Both the position numbers and the translations under genes were made by a program. From Phaseolus vulgaris (lineage: Eukaryota; Streptophyta; Magnoliopsida; Fabales; Fabaceae), in assembly GCF_000499845.2 (NCBI RefSeq), contig NC_023753.2:18190087-18254086 (forward strand): 64,000 nucleotides of DNA. The letters run 5' to 3'. A model generated the notes under the pieces. That model did no database searches and was not told where the DNA came from. It saw only the letters and a program-made list of their open reading frames with translations. Below are positions 1 to 10,809 of this stretch, piece by piece. Numbering within the stretch: the first letter of the stretch is position 1; each line of letters begins with the position of its first letter.

Positions 1-870
1 CACCTTTACAAACCAGAATAAAGGAAAGATTACACCTGAAAAGAAGATGCAAGAACTCAAAACCAGTAGTTCAATTTGCTGCAGAACTGCACCAGCACCT
101 TCACCAAGATCGAAGGTTTCCTAGAACAAGCACACTTGAAAATCTCTTTGGAAAACCTTTCAAAAATCTTTCAATCCTTCTTCTCACATGGGAATTGTTT
201 GATCTCTGTCAAAAACGTAATTCCTCAGCTCTTTTTCATGTGAGAGAGACTTTTCTTCATATAGAAAACAGTTTCTAACCTCTTTTCAAAAACCAGTTGA
301 AAAGCAGTTATGAAAACAACAGATTCATTTTTGAACTTAACAGATTTATTTTGTGAAAACCGCCAACTCAGCTAACTGAAATAACTGTCTGAGTTGTACC
401 TTTGGTGCCCTAACTAACTTGTGAAAAACCTTTCAACTGACCAAAGGGCAAACCGATTCTTTCATAGTGAAACAGATTAAATGAAGGCAAATAGGCCAGC
501 TCAGCTTTAACTGAAATAACGAACTAAGCTTTGCCTGTGGTGCCCTAACAGAATTTTAGAAAAGCCTTTTAACAGAGAAGAAATAAACAGATTCTTTCTC
601 CTTAAAACAGATTTATTTGTGTACTGATTTAAAACTTTTAAAAACACTTTAAAAAGCTTTTCAAAAACCATTTAACCACATCATGTGCTTGATCTAGACT
701 TGGTTAGACATCTAGGATAGGTCACATAGCAAAAGGCAACCATACACAATTACAAGCCTAATTACAAATGAATCTAAAAACCTATTACAATCTTCAAAGC
801 ACTCAAGCAATTTTCTTCATCAAACACACATCAAGCCTTGGTAGGGAAGAAGCTTCCTCCAGCTTCAACA
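1..870 (-). mobile_element. LTR end of a Sirevirus-like copia family (family B), partial
   Basis: This segment runs in from the left edge and ends at ...CTTCAACA, the reverse complement of an LTR start TGTTGAAG. It aligns by eye with the right part of the solo LTR at 41974-48281 (from about 47544 on). It carries an extra imperfect repeat of about 130 bp: two versions of a stretch beginning CAACTCAGCT/CCAGCTCAGCT and ending GGTGCCCTAAC lie at about 365-415 and 492-548. Immediately after it come GTAAC and CACTA sequence, so this LTR was inserted into the CACTA element. The other end and any internal region lie outside the window. No coding sequence is seen. Confidence 0.75.
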
Positions 871-1568
871 GTAACATGATATGTTAAATCATTTTTATAA
901 TTCTTGAACATATATGTATCTAAAAACTAATTTATTTCAACTATATTTTGCAATGCAGTTACACGGAAGAAATACCAATGAATTCGGAAGCCATGTCATA
1001 TGTGAGACATTCTTGGTCCACATATTTCATAAATTTTTATAACTCTGGGATAGCTGACCAATACTGTAGGTTTTATATGTAATTTGATACTTGTTTGTAA
1101 TGTACATTATGATTCTATGCATTTATCTCTATATTTATGTATTTGTCTGGCTGGGTACATTTTGATCAATATGCAGGTTAATTTATGTGGTTTAGTGACA
1201 AAACAGATTGCACTAAAAAAACACTATTTACAAGTGCGGTTATTTACCAAAGCCGCATTCGTAAATAAAAAACATGATTTACAAATGCGGCTATTACCAA
1301 AGTCGTATTTGTAAATAACATTTACGAATGCGGCAATGGTAATAATCGCATTTGTAAACCCTAAACCCTTAAACCATCACCCCTCATTAAGAAGAATATA
1401 CAAATGCGGCTATTTGAAATAGCCGCACTTATAAATAGTATTTACAAATGCGGCTATAGCCGCATTTGTATCTCTCTGATTTACGAATGCATGTTGATCA
1501 AATGCGGTTCTATAGCCGCATTTGTAAATGTAAAATAACCGCACTTGATTAGCATTTCTGCGCTAGTG
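871..1568 (+). mobile_element. CACTA transposon, 3' terminal segment (copy 1)
   Basis: The segment ends in GCGCTAGTG, the inverted form of a CACTAGCGC terminus, followed by TGG as a likely 3-bp target duplication (1569-1571). It matches 25087-25782 closely. About 958-1060 corresponds to the last exon of the Ulp1-like protease gene described at 22977-25265; it is preceded by a TTTTGCAATGCAG acceptor. The rest is non-coding terminal DNA. Assignment to CACTA/EnSpm rests on the terminus plus dense subterminal repeats. Confidence 0.8.
1200..1568. repeat. CACTA subterminal repeats
   Basis: A short unit, TTTACAAATGCGGCTAT and its inverse ATAGCCGCATTTGTAAA, recurs many times in both orientations up to the terminus at 1568. 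Arrays like this next to the terminal inverted repeat are where CACTA transposases bind. The same array is found at 25425-25782. Confidence 0.8.
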
Positions 1569-1885
1569 TGGGGTCACAGAGGAGCACATCAAGCTTAAAG
1601 CATTCCCTTTTTCAGTCCATGATGCAGCTAAAGATTGGCTATATATTATTTTCCGGCAGAATCAGTGACTAATTGGGAAGGGTTGAAAAGAGTGTTCCTT
1701 GAAAAATTCTTTCCAGCATCTAGAGTCACATCAATAAGAAAGGAAATATGCGGGATCAGGCAACTAGACAAAGAAAGTCTCTATAAATACTAGGAAAGAT
1801 TCAAAAGGCTATGTACAAGTTGTCCATACCACCAGATTAACGAACAACTTCTAATACAATATTTTTACGAGTGTCTGATGGCTAT
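1569..1885 (+). pseudogene. gag: Athila-type Ty3 gag fragment, interrupted by a Tat element
   Basis: Reads as the middle of an Athila gag (capsid region: VTEEHIKLKAF..., FLEKFFPASR, CPYHQINEQLL) and matches 22306-22622 base for base with few changes. It begins abruptly at the CACTA end and is broken at 1885 by the LTR of the 1886-13661 element; the gag resumes at 13667. Defects are a two-base TA insertion in the DWLY..LPAE segment near 1640-1655 and a tryptophan codon turned to TAG near 1790. It cannot encode a working capsid. Confidence 0.85.
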
Positions 1886-3076
1886 TGATCCTGCCGGCAA
1901 CTCGAACGTGGAGGAATCGCTCCGTAGCACTCTCTGCCCTGTCTACGCGACTGCGTCTTCTGCAGAATCACCCTCAGAACCTTCTCTTGCTTCTCCAAAC
2001 GTGGCCTGCAAAACACACAGACGGCGCCTCTAGCGGCCGTTTGCACTCCGACGATCAAGTTAGTCCACAGAAACACCAAAGACTAGAAAACTAGTAATGT
2101 GTGTGAAAAACCCTTGCTCTCTGTTTTTCGTCTCCCCACTTCTCTCCCTGATTCCTCCTTTTATCTCTCTGTCTCTGTTTCTGGGCATAACAGAATTCTG
2201 TTATGCTTTTCTAGCATGTGTCAGAAACCTGTTACGCTTTTCAGAGATAGTGTACCTGCAGAATCAGAGAGTGTGGGTGTCTGTGCGTGTCCGCGCGTCT
2301 CTGCGCTGGGCTGCGCCTGTCTGTACCTTTAATGGTACGGAGTGCACTTTTGTCTGGACCGCACCCCTCTCAGATGGTGACACGTGGAGGCCTGCAACTC
2401 ACATCTAACCACACACGTGTCATTTACTGGAAGGGCTCTAGCGCTTCTCTTTGTGTGCCTAAGTTACGCCCTCGCGGAGTAGCTTAGGATATTTCTCTTA
2501 TCTGGGTAAATCGCATACTCTTAGGAGAACGTCGGGTGTGGCTGGTCTAGGCACACTCACCAAACGTTGCTCTCTGCGTAGGCGACTTACCCTTCACGAT
2601 GCCACGCACGTAATGGGTTGAGGGAATCACCAATCACTGACTGGCTTACTAGTTCCCTCAGGCCACTCTCGTGCATGATTCCCTGAGGTGTGCTCATGCG
2701 AGATCCATGCGTAACGCTCTCGCTGGGAACCTCAGTCCCAGTTTAACTGCGTGTAACACGAGACCCCGATGACAATACACCCGATGACTGATCAGTGTTT
2801 ATTCGCTTCTCGCGCTCTGCCTCCAGGCGCGAGTCTGGGAACTGGTCTGCTGGTGGCCACTTGGCTACTGACCACCGATCACCATTCTGGGTGATCTATC
2901 CCCCGACCTCTATGCCGCCTGATCTGTCGGTGGTAACTTGGTTACTGACCACCGATCACCACTCTTGGCGATCGTCCCCCTGACCTCTCTGCCACCTGGT
3001 CCACGTGTCACCCTGCGAGTGGTCCACATGGTTCTCTGTTGCTGACGTCATCGACTACCGATGACCGATCGGATCA
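1886..3076 (-). repeat. Tat1 3' LTR (minus-strand element)
   Basis: 1191 bp; plus-strand ends are TGATCCTGCC and CGATCGGATCA, so ends are TGATC...GATCA. It is almost identical to 12471-13661. Internal short direct repeats of CTGACCACCGATCACCA occur at about 2866-2885 and 2945-2962. It is read as the 3' LTR because a reverse-complement polypurine tract abuts it at 3077. Confidence 0.92.
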
Positions 3077-3096
3077 CAAGCCCCCCAGTCTCGAGT
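3077..3096 (-). other. Polypurine tract of Tat1
   Basis: On the minus strand this reads ACTCGAGACTGGGGGGCTTG directly before the LTR. It would prime plus-strand DNA synthesis. The Tat2 element has a very similar tract before 50213 (CTCGAGGCTGGGGGGCTT). Confidence 0.85.
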
Positions 3097-3394
3097 CGAG
3101 AACTCGTTCTCAGCGAAGAGACTAAGTGGTCGTGCCCTCAGTCCACGTGGCAAGTGGGGCCGCCTCACGTGCTGCGTCTTTAACCTTTGGACTTCTTCTC
3201 TTAATCTCGCGACACGTGGCCCCATCAACGGCCAGCGCTGTGCGTCGCTAGCGCTTCTCTTATTCAAATTGGCGTGCCCTTTCACTATTCCTCCATCTTC
3301 TTCATTCGACTCCCAGACTCTCTGCGAACTTCTCCTCTGCGCACCCATCTTTCTTCAACTTTTCTGCTTCCCAAACTCTTGCGATCATCCAAAG

Positions 3395-3661
3395 GTATGG
3401 TTTTTCTTCTCCCTGGCCCCTTTTTGGTCATCTTTACCGATTGCATTTATCATTCTGGTTATCATGCATTCATCTTCTCTATTTCCCTCTCTCGAACCCG
3501 CGCTAGGGATTTTCATGCCCTCGCTCTGGCTTCTGCTTCTTCTTCTTTCTCTTTTCACCTGGGCATCTCCTTCTCCTTTCCCCTCTCTGTTTTCACCGAA
3601 ACATTCATCATTCCCTCTTCTTCCATTCATTCTGACCTTTTCGTTTTTTCTCCATTTGCAG
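3395..3661 (+). other. Predicted 5'UTR intron of the Tat1 antisense gene
   Basis: Donor CAAAG|GTATGG at 3395 and acceptor in a pyrimidine-rich context, CCATTTGCAG|CTATC, ending at 3661. The ATG at 3672 lies 11 bases after the acceptor. The whole interval is C/T-rich, as plant introns and 5' leaders often are. Splice sites are predicted by eye only. Confidence 0.55.
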
Positions 3662-3671
3662 CTATCTCACG

Positions 3672-5934
3672 ATGGCTCGCTTGAAACAAACTGCGCGCAT
3701 CATTGCCCCATCCTCTGGTGCACAGCCTTCCGCGAGTGCGCCATCCTCTGGCGCACAGCCTTCCGCGAGTGCGCCAGCTCCACCACCGCCTGTGGCTACC
3801 TCCTACCACGACAATGCCAGAGTCTACGAATGGGCTCCCTTGGCATTGCTCGCTGAAACCTCCACCCTGCTGCCCAAGGGTCATCTCACGTCTCTGCTAA
3901 GTCGCAACCCCGATGAGCCTTCCTGCTCCATCGACAGGGAGAATGACTTCAACATCCAAATCCGCATTCCTCCCCGAGGAATGCCTATCTGCGCGGATGA
4001 CAGGGCCACCAGTGGGGTGCCCTTCGTCTTCGTCTACTCCGCTATTTTCAAGAGGTTGAAGCTGCGCCTCCCTTTCACTTTCTTCGAAAAGGAGCTGATG
4101 ATGGAGTTAAACGTCGCGCCTTGCCAACTCCATCCAAATTCCTGGGCCTTCATCCGGGCGTTTCAAATCCTCTGCAACTATTTCGGGCACAACGCCTCCG
4201 TGGACGTGTTCCTCTACTTCTTCGAAGCGAAGAACCCTGGGGACAGGTCCTGGGTCATCCTGAACGGGGTTGCTGGACGGGTGCTCCTGGGCCTGTACCA
4301 GCAATCCTTCAAAGATTGGAAGGGCAGATTCTACATGATATCTGCTACCCCTCAAAGTCCAAGTCTGCTCGAGGGGTACCCCCTCTACTGGGTTCCTGGA
4401 GTTGAGTTCAAGAAATCCAGGGACCTTGAAGCTATGCCCCCTATGAGCGCGAGCTGTGCGGGCTGCTCCTGGGGGCCAAATACAATTCTGCTCGTCTCAT
4501 CAAAGACGAGTTCGATGTGGTGGCCTTAAAAAAGTATATAGGTAGCTCTTCATTCTCCTCTTAGGATACCTGCATCTTTTCATGCATGCTTTTATGTGTT
4601 TTTTGAACTTACTTGCATACCTTGGTCATCTAACTCTTCCTTTTTCCATCTATGCAGACTCAATGTCGGGGAAGGACAGGAAGCTAGCTTTACTGGAGCT
4701 TGCCAAACGTAGGGGAGCCAAGGGCACTGGCTCCTCTTCCTCTACAACTGAGCCCATCGCAGCCCCCCCACTCTCGGTCGCGCCAGCTGGAGGCCCCGAG
4801 CAAGGGAGGAAAAGGAAAAGGCCGGTGAAGGCTTCCACTTCAATTGCTGCTGCTTCAACTGAAGAGGAGAGCTCAGGCTCTCCTCTTGTACACCGCCAGA
4901 GGAAGAGAGCAGCAGTTGAGGGGGCCTCATCTCTCCAGCCTGGAGAGATTGAGGTGGTGGAAGTAGAGGAAGGGTCTTCCCCTCCTCCCTGCGCTCAAAC
5001 TGCCTCAGAGCCCATCAACCTTCCTTCTCCAGGCCAGCAGTTGCCTCCAACTACCAAACTGCCGTCTTCCCCCCAAGTAGGCCAATCACCTGGTCCATCC
5101 GCTCATCCTGCTGGGGGTGCTTCTGCCCAAACTGGGGGTGCACCACCACCACTGCTACCAATCCCTACCGCCACTGCTGAATGTGGTGGGTCTAGCTCGC
5201 GCCCAAGCGCTTCTGGGGCCACCCACGAGAATTTCAGCAGGGTCATCACCCTAGTTCGACAGCTCATAAGTAACCGGGAGCTCGTTGACTGGAATGGTGA
5301 TGAGGTTGACATGCACCTGGCAAGGCAGGTGGTGCTCTCTCTGGAATTCTCCACCCAGCATCGCAAACAAATAGCCCTGGAGAAGAGGGTGAAGGAGCTT
5401 GAGCACGACAAGGAGTCACTGCGAAGTGACTTCGAAGCTGCTCAAGGGTCCGTTGAAATGATGCGAGGCATGGTGGAGAAGGCTAGGAGGGAATACCTAG
5501 CGCAGGTCCAAGAGACCATCAAGACGGAGATCTTGATGGGGCAGATGGTGAGCTCTTTGGACTGCGAGGTGGTGGAGCTTAGGGCCGAGACTTCCTCCCT
5601 GCGCCAACAGAACACTCAGCTATTGGGGGAGCTTGAGTCCACCAAAGAAGCAGCTGCTGCTGGGGAGAAGAGACTTGAGGAGGTGGTGGGCAAACTGTCT
5701 GAAGCTGCCTCCTCCCTTGCTGCCGTCACCACTGAGAGAGATGCTGCGGAGGCTTCAAAGCAAGAATTGGAGGTGGAGAAGGCTGATTTGATGAACGTGG
5801 GTGCTGATGCCCTTACAGATGGATTCGGGCTAGCACTCGAGCAGATCAGATGCGTTCTCCCAGACCTGGACCTCTCGCAGTTCAGCATCTACCATGAAGT
5901 GGTGGATGGAAAGCTCATGCCTCCTGCCCCTTAA
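3672..5934 (+). pseudogene. Tat1 antisense ORF (Transposase_28 / putative gypsy-type transposon protein), spliced
   Basis: This gene runs opposite to gag-pol, between integrase and the 3' LTR, where Tat-lineage elements carry an antisense ORF (aORF). Exon 1 is 3672-4541 and exon 2 is 4658-5934, with intron donor ATAG|GTAGCT and acceptor TATGCAG|ACTC. Exon 1 has a twice-repeated SSGAQPSASAP segment, then a globular domain (about residues 60-280) resembling the plant family annotated as putative gypsy-type transposon protein. Exon 2 has a low-complexity basic and proline-rich stretch, then about 170 residues of coiled coil, ending ...GKLMPPAP. A single missing base in the C-run at 4437-4441 shifts the last 33 or so codons of exon 1; past it the frame runs cleanly into exon 2. 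Function of the family is unknown. Confidence 0.75.
4542..4657 (+). other. Predicted coding intron of the Tat1 antisense gene
   Basis: 116 bp, GT at 4542 and AG at 4656-4657 after a T/C-rich tract (CTTCCTTTTTCCATCTATGCAG). Joining across it keeps phase when the upstream frame is the one restored after the C-run defect. Without splicing, exon 2 would have to begin at an ATG inside the intron. Confidence 0.65.
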
Positions 5935-6975
5935 ACCTTTCTCTTCTCTGTAAATTTAACTTCTGCACAATTTTTCTTTGTACTTTAAAATTGTATAAGA
6001 CTTGGCTATGAATGTGATATCTCAATGCTTCTTTTCTTGCATAAGTTTATTCCCTTGTATTTTCTTTGAACTTCACTTATCTTTATGTGCGCGACTAACT
6101 GTTAGCTAGCTTAGGTTCAGCGCGATCTTGGGCTTTACCTTTCCTTTCGCACACGACTAAGTGTTAACCAGCTTAGGCTTAGCGCGATCTTGAGCTTCGT
6201 CTTTCACTTTGCGCACGACTAAGTGTTAACCAGCTTAGGCTTAGCGCGATCTGCTTCTCTTATTCTTTCGCTTCTACTTGATCACGACTGGCTATTCTCT
6301 CAACTTGGTGTTTAACAATCCTCGTGCGCTGATTTGCACCACTAGCCAATTACTGACGACTCATCAGTGATCGTTCTTTAGTCTTTACTTAGCTTTCTCT
6401 GTCGCTCTAGCGCTAAGTGCATAGAGGACTTTGACACCGATCGCTCAAGGTGATGCCTCGTCTTGGGGAAAGAAAAGTGTTTCTCGCTAACCCCTCTTAC
6501 TTTCCCCAAGGTCATCACCCTTTGGCGGGTTGAGTCGCTCATTCCCTGCCTCACTCCTGGGGTGAGAAGGGTTTCAGACTAAGAGTCTTACTGGGCCAAT
6601 ATTGGTGTATGCCAAGTGGGTAAGGACGTTTTGTCAAAACCTTTCCTTTCCCTTCCTTGGTCTTACTAGCACCCCTGGCTTTTCAAACCTTTAACTGCTT
6701 GCGCTCACACCTGGGGTGAGGAAGACTTAGATCGGTGCCAGTACTTGCGCCTAGGGCAAGTAAGGCCCAACCAATCACCTGCACTTGCACCTGGGGCAAG
6801 GAGGATTTTAACTTTAATACTTGAGCACACTTGATATGCTGGAAATTTTTCCTTAATTGGGTGGCCTCGTTAAAAACCCTCCTTAGGGAAAAGAGTGCCC
6901 CCTTGTCTGTTCAACTGTTTCCACCACATACAAAGCATGTATCTTTTAGCGCGAGAACGCCATTACTGTACAACT
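5935..6975. other. Tat1 spacer between antisense gene and integrase
   Basis: No ORF of note. It holds a three-unit tandem repeat (6089-6268). On the minus strand, around 6840-6905, a conserved post-integrase segment (...AGGGTTTTTAACGAGGCCACCC) is present; a related one is found in Tat2 near 40770. Several imperfect copies of a (G)CACTTG-CCTGGGG-type stretch lie at 6700-6800. Confidence 0.7.
6089..6268. repeat. Tandem repeat, about 60-bp unit, three copies
   Basis: Units start at 6089, 6149 and 6211 with GCGCACGACTAA-GTGTTA, followed by CAGCTTAGGCTTAGCGCGATCT. Units 2 and 3 are nearly identical and unit 1 is diverged. Short arrays in the 3' untranslated part are common in Tat elements. Confidence 0.85.
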
Positions 6976-9900
6976 TTAACTGAAATAAAATTTTAAATGG
7001 GTGGCGTTCCACGTTCTGGGGATTGCTCCTCCCTCCAAAGTCTCTAGGCGATAGGCTCCGTTCTCCAATGTCTCCACCACTCTGTACGGGCCTGTCCACT
7101 TTGGGGATAACTTGTTTTGCATGTCATTCTGATGCGCCTTTCTCATCACCAGATCACCTTCCTGGAACCGCCTGGGCCTCACTTTAGAGTTGTGCCTCCG
7201 CTCTACTCTTCTCTTCACAGCTTCAGCACTGACTCTGGCCTCTTCTCGCACTTCGTCTAGCAGATCCAGATTCACCTTACGCTCTTCATTGGACTCTTCA
7301 GCAACGAAGTTCAAGAATCTGGGGGAGCTCTCCTGTATCTCCACAGGAATCATGGCGTCTGTCCCATAGACAAGGCTGAAGGGTGTCTCATGGGTGCTGG
7401 GCTGTGGGGTGGTGTGATAAGACCATACAATTCTGGGGACCTCTTCTGCCCAGCCTCCTTTGGCCTTGTCTAGTCTTCGCTTCAGCCCCCTGAGCAGCAC
7501 TCGGTTTGCTGACTCCACCTGCCCATTGGTTTGTGGGTGCTCCACTGATGCGAAGACCTGTTGTATCTTTAACTCTTCACACATCTTCCTCAGCTGATGA
7601 CTCGTGAACTGGGTGCCATTGTCGGAAACCAGCCTCTTGGGTATTCCGAAGCGGCAGACAATGTTCTTCCAGACGAAGTGTTCAACTTTCTGTGCGGTGA
7701 TGTGTGCGACTGGCTCTGCCTCCACCCACTTGGTGAAATATTCGATGGCCACAATGAGGAACTTCATCTGCCTTGTCGCCAGGGGAAAGGGTCCTAGGAT
7801 GTCAATCCCCCATGTATGGAATGGCCACGGGCTATGGATGGACCTCAACTCCTCAGGGGGTGCCTTATGCCAGTCTGCATGCAGTTGGCATTGTTTGCAT
7901 CGCTGAGCAAACCTTATGCAATCTTCCTTCAGCTTTGGCCAGTAGTACCCCGCGCGGAGTACTCTACTTGCCAAAGCGCGACCACCTACGTGGCTTCCGC
8001 ACACCCCCTCGTGCAGCTCAGACATGAGTCTGGTGCATTGCTCGCCGTGTACACAGATCTGCACAGGGTGAGAAAATCCAAATCTAAATAGGCTTCCATC
8101 TATAAGAGTAAACTTACTTGAACCCCTCTTTATTCTTTTTGCCTCTGCCAGATCGAGCGGGAGTACACCATCTTCTAAGTATAGCTGGTATGGCGTCATC
8201 CAGGTGTCGGGTTCCTTCTCCGCATGGACTTCCATCGACTCATCGGTCTTTGACGGTCGCGATCTCACCCTCGGTGCTCTTAGTGTTTCTTGGGTCAACG
8301 ACCGATGACCGATCGTTAGACGCTCCATTGACTTGTATACATGAAGCACCTGGTTGTCTGATACGAACGCGCGCGACACCTTCAAGGTCTCCTGAATGAC
8401 GGTCCTCTGCTTCCCCCCCTTGCCTGAGCTGGCCAGCTTAGCAAGCAGGTCTGCTCGGGCATTTTGCTCTCTTGGCACGTGCACTAACTCAAACTCGGCG
8501 AAGGACGTCTTCAGGAGCTGCACATACTCCAGGTAGGCTGCCATCTGGGGATCCTTTGCTTGGAACTCCCCCGTAACCTGCCCGGTGACCAGTAACGAAT
8601 CGCTCTTGGCCAGCAGATTTCTTGCTCCCATTTCTCTTGCTAGCAACATTCCTGCGATCAGGGCCTCATACTCCGCCTGATTGTTGCTAGCTTTGAAGGC
8701 AAAACGGAGGGACTGCTCGATCAGTACCCCATTTGGTCCTTCCAGGATGACTCCAGCGCCGCTTCCCTGCTGATTAGAGGAGCCATCCACCGATAACACC
8801 CATCGGAAATCTAGCCCTTCTGCAGGTGTCGCGATTGATGATAGCTCGACTACAAAGTCCGCGAACACCTGCCCCTTGATCGGTCCTCGGGGCTCGTACT
8901 GAATATCAAATTCTGACAATTCTACTGCCCATTTGACCATCCTGCCTGCTACATCAGGTTTCTTCAATACGTTCTGGATAGGCAGATCAGTCATTACCAC
9001 CACTGTGAAGCTGTGGAAGTAATGCCTGAGTCTTCTGGCTGAAAACACCACCGCCAGAGCAGCCTTCTCGAGGGCTTGGTACCTCGTTTCAGGGCCTTGC
9101 AGCACTTTACTCAAGAAGTAAACAGGCCTCTGGGCCTGGCTCTGCTCTTGCACCAGGACCGAGCTGACTGCTCTCTCCGTCACAGCAAAATATAGACGAA
9201 GGGGGATGCCTACCTGGGGTTTTCGCAAGACTGGTGGGCTCGCCAGGTACCCCTTTAACTTGATGAAGGCCTCCTCGCACTCCTGTGTCCAGAGAAATCT
9301 GTTGTTGCGTTTGAGACACTGGAAGTATGGGTGACCTTTCTCCCCTCCAGCGGACATAAACCGGGACAGAGCTGCCAAGCGACCGGTGAGCTGCTGCACC
9401 TCCTTCACCGTCGTTGGGCTCCTCATTGCCACGATCGCCGCACACTTCTCCGGATTAGCTTCGATTCCCCGCTCTGTCAAGAGGAAGCCCAAGAACTTCC
9501 CAGCCTCCACACCGAAAATGCATTTCTCAGGGTTGAGCTTCAGCCTGTACTTGGCAATGGTGGTGAATAGCTCTTCCAGATCAGCTGCATGATGCTTCTT
9601 CTCTACGGACGTAACCACCATATCATCTACATAGGCGTGTACGTTCCTTCCCAGCATGGGCGAGAGCACCCTGTCCATGAGCCGCTGGTAGGTAGCCCCC
9701 GCATTCTTTAACCCGAATGGCATGACCTTGTAGCAATAGCACGACCGTTCGGTCATAAACGCAGTCTTGCATTCATCCATTGGGTGCATCCTGATCTGGT
9801 TATACCCCGAGAAAGCGTCCAAGAAGCTGAGTAACTTTCCCCCCGAGGCGCTATCAACTAGAGCATCTATGCTGGGTAAGGGGTAAGAATCCTTGGGGCA

Positions 9901-10269
9901 CGCCTTGTTGAGGTCAGTGAAGTCCACGCACATTCTCCACTTGCCGTTTGCCTTTTGAACCAGTACCACATTCGCTAGCCACTCGAGGTACTGGATTTCT
10001 CTGATGTGCCCTGCGGCAAGGAGCTTCTGCGCTTCGTCGTGGATCACCTTCCTCTTTTCCTCGTTGAATTTCCTTCGCCTCTGTCGCACAGGTCGAACCA
10101 TGGGGTCCATCGACAGACGATGGCAGAGGAAATCGGGGTCGATTCCTGGCATGTCGGATGCTGACCATGCAAAGGCATTCATGTGCTTCTCAATCACACC
10201 CATGATCAGCCTTCGCTCTTCTTCAGCGAGGGATCCCCCTAACTTGAACTTTCTTCCCCCGACGTCCAC
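6976..10269 (-). CDS. pol: Tat1 pol: reverse transcriptase, two RNase H domains, integrase
   Basis: 1097 codons with no internal stop. RT spans about residues 60-290, with the catalytic YVDD at 213-216 and the MPFGLKNA motif at 183-190. A first RNase H-like domain (about 330-470) has lost its first acidic residue (FAVTERAVSS), as is usual for the vestigial domain of this lineage. A second, intact RNase H (about 490-612) has D495, E533, D557 and D607. Integrase has the HHCC zinc module (H753, H760, C791, C794) and the DDE triad D822, D882, E919, then a GPYxV C-terminal motif and no chromodomain. It makes cDNA, removes RNA and inserts the copy. The ORF is downstream of an in-frame TAG (10276-10278) that separates it from the protease part; the ATG at 10269 is only the first Met after that stop. 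Confidence 0.93.
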   Translation of the reverse strand: MDVGGRKFKLGGSLAEEERRLIMGVIEKHMNAFAWSASDMPGIDPDFLCHRLSMDPMVRPVRQRRRKFNEEKRKVIHDEAQKLLAAGHIREIQYLEWLANVVLVQKANGKWRMCVDFTDLNKACPKDSYPLPSIDALVDSASGGKLLSFLDAFSGYNQIRMHPMDECKTAFMTERSCYCYKVMPFGLKNAGATYQRLMDRVLSPMLGRNVHAYVDDMVVTSVEKKHHAADLEELFTTIAKYRLKLNPEKCIFGVEAGKFLGFLLTERGIEANPEKCAAIVAMRSPTTVKEVQQLTGRLAALSRFMSAGGEKGHPYFQCLKRNNRFLWTQECEEAFIKLKGYLASPPVLRKPQVGIPLRLYFAVTERAVSSVLVQEQSQAQRPVYFLSKVLQGPETRYQALEKAALAVVFSARRLRHYFHSFTVVVMTDLPIQNVLKKPDVAGRMVKWAVELSEFDIQYEPRGPIKGQVFADFVVELSSIATPAEGLDFRWVLSVDGSSNQQGSGAGVILEGPNGVLIEQSLRFAFKASNNQAEYEALIAGMLLAREMGARNLLAKSDSLLVTGQVTGEFQAKDPQMAAYLEYVQLLKTSFAEFELVHVPREQNARADLLAKLASSGKGGKQRTVIQETLKVSRAFVSDNQVLHVYKSMERLTIGHRSLTQETLRAPRVRSRPSKTDESMEVHAEKEPDTWMTPYQLYLEDGVLPLDLAEAKRIKRGSSKFTLIDGSLFRFGFSHPVQICVHGEQCTRLMSELHEGVCGSHVGGRALASRVLRAGYYWPKLKEDCIRFAQRCKQCQLHADWHKAPPEELRSIHSPWPFHTWGIDILGPFPLATRQMKFLIVAIEYFTKWVEAEPVAHITAQKVEHFVWKNIVCRFGIPKRLVSDNGTQFTSHQLRKMCEELKIQQVFASVEHPQTNGQVESANRVLLRGLKRRLDKAKGGWAEEVPRIVWSYHTTPQPSTHETPFSLVYGTDAMIPVEIQESSPRFLNFVAEESNEERKVNLDLLDEVREEARVSAEAVKRRVERRHNSKVRPRRFQEGDLVMRKAHQNDMQNKLSPKWTGPYRVVETLENGAYRLETLEGGAIPRTWNATHLKFYFS

Positions 10270-10278
10270 TTCGACCTA

Positions 10279-10758
10279 TCCTTCAGCTGGATGGGGCCTT
10301 CTCTCGCTGGCGATGACCGCCCTCGCGATCCCTGACTCGCGAGGAGTGATCGCGCCTTCCTCTTCTTCTTCAACTTGGGCTACCTGGGAGCCCCCCACCG
10401 CAACATCCTCCATCCTCTGAGCGCCCTGTGTCTCCCTTACCACCGATCGCTCTTCGCGCACGCCTGGTGGTGGTTTTGTGGTGACGTGGCACACACTTCT
10501 CTTTTGCTTCAAGCTGTTCTCATAACAGCGTCTTGCCTCAGCCTGATCCGACTTGATGGTTATCACGGTCCCCTCCATCGACGGCAGCTTCAACTTCATA
10601 TGCCTTGTCGATGGTATCGCGCCCAGTCTATTTAGTGTTGGCCTTCCCAACAAGACATTGTACGCAGAAGGGGCGTTCACCACCAGGTACTTTATCTTTT
10701 CAGTGCGGGCTGTCGTTCCGTCAGTGAACGTTGTCCTCAGCTCGATGTATCCCCGCAC
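10279..10758 (-). CDS. Tat1 protease C-terminal part and linker to RT, between two amber codons
   Basis: In the same frame as gag upstream and RT downstream. It follows the protease fold (GYIELRTTF, VVNAPSAYNVLLGRPTLNRL, a typical retropepsin C-terminal flap and ILGRxxL-type segment), then a charged linker. It is closed by TAG at 10276-10278. The catalytic Asp motif (VLVDQGSSA) lies in the preceding ORF, beyond the TAG at 10810-10812, so one protease domain is split by a stop codon. This reads as mutation of one long polyprotein rather than as separate genes. Confidence 0.85.
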
Positions 10759-10809
10759 CTCTACCTGATCTCCTGCAAAACCGTAGAGACAACCAGTATA
10801 CGGTCTTAA

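Noticed and set aside
1084..1314. 76-codon plus-strand ORF
   Set aside because: Lies in the CACTA terminal region; its repetitive end is the subterminal repeat array.
2097..2487. Overlapping ORFs in the Tat1 LTR, repeated at 12684-13071
   Set aside because: Present identically in both LTRs and made of LTR DNA; no protein feature.
4582..4657. Upstream ATG extension of the second antisense exon
   Set aside because: Falls in the predicted intron; the peptide is T-rich intron translation and a good acceptor lies at 4657.
7604..8399. Plus-strand ORFs opposite to pol
   Set aside because: Shadows of the minus-strand integrase and RNase H frame; no independent domain.
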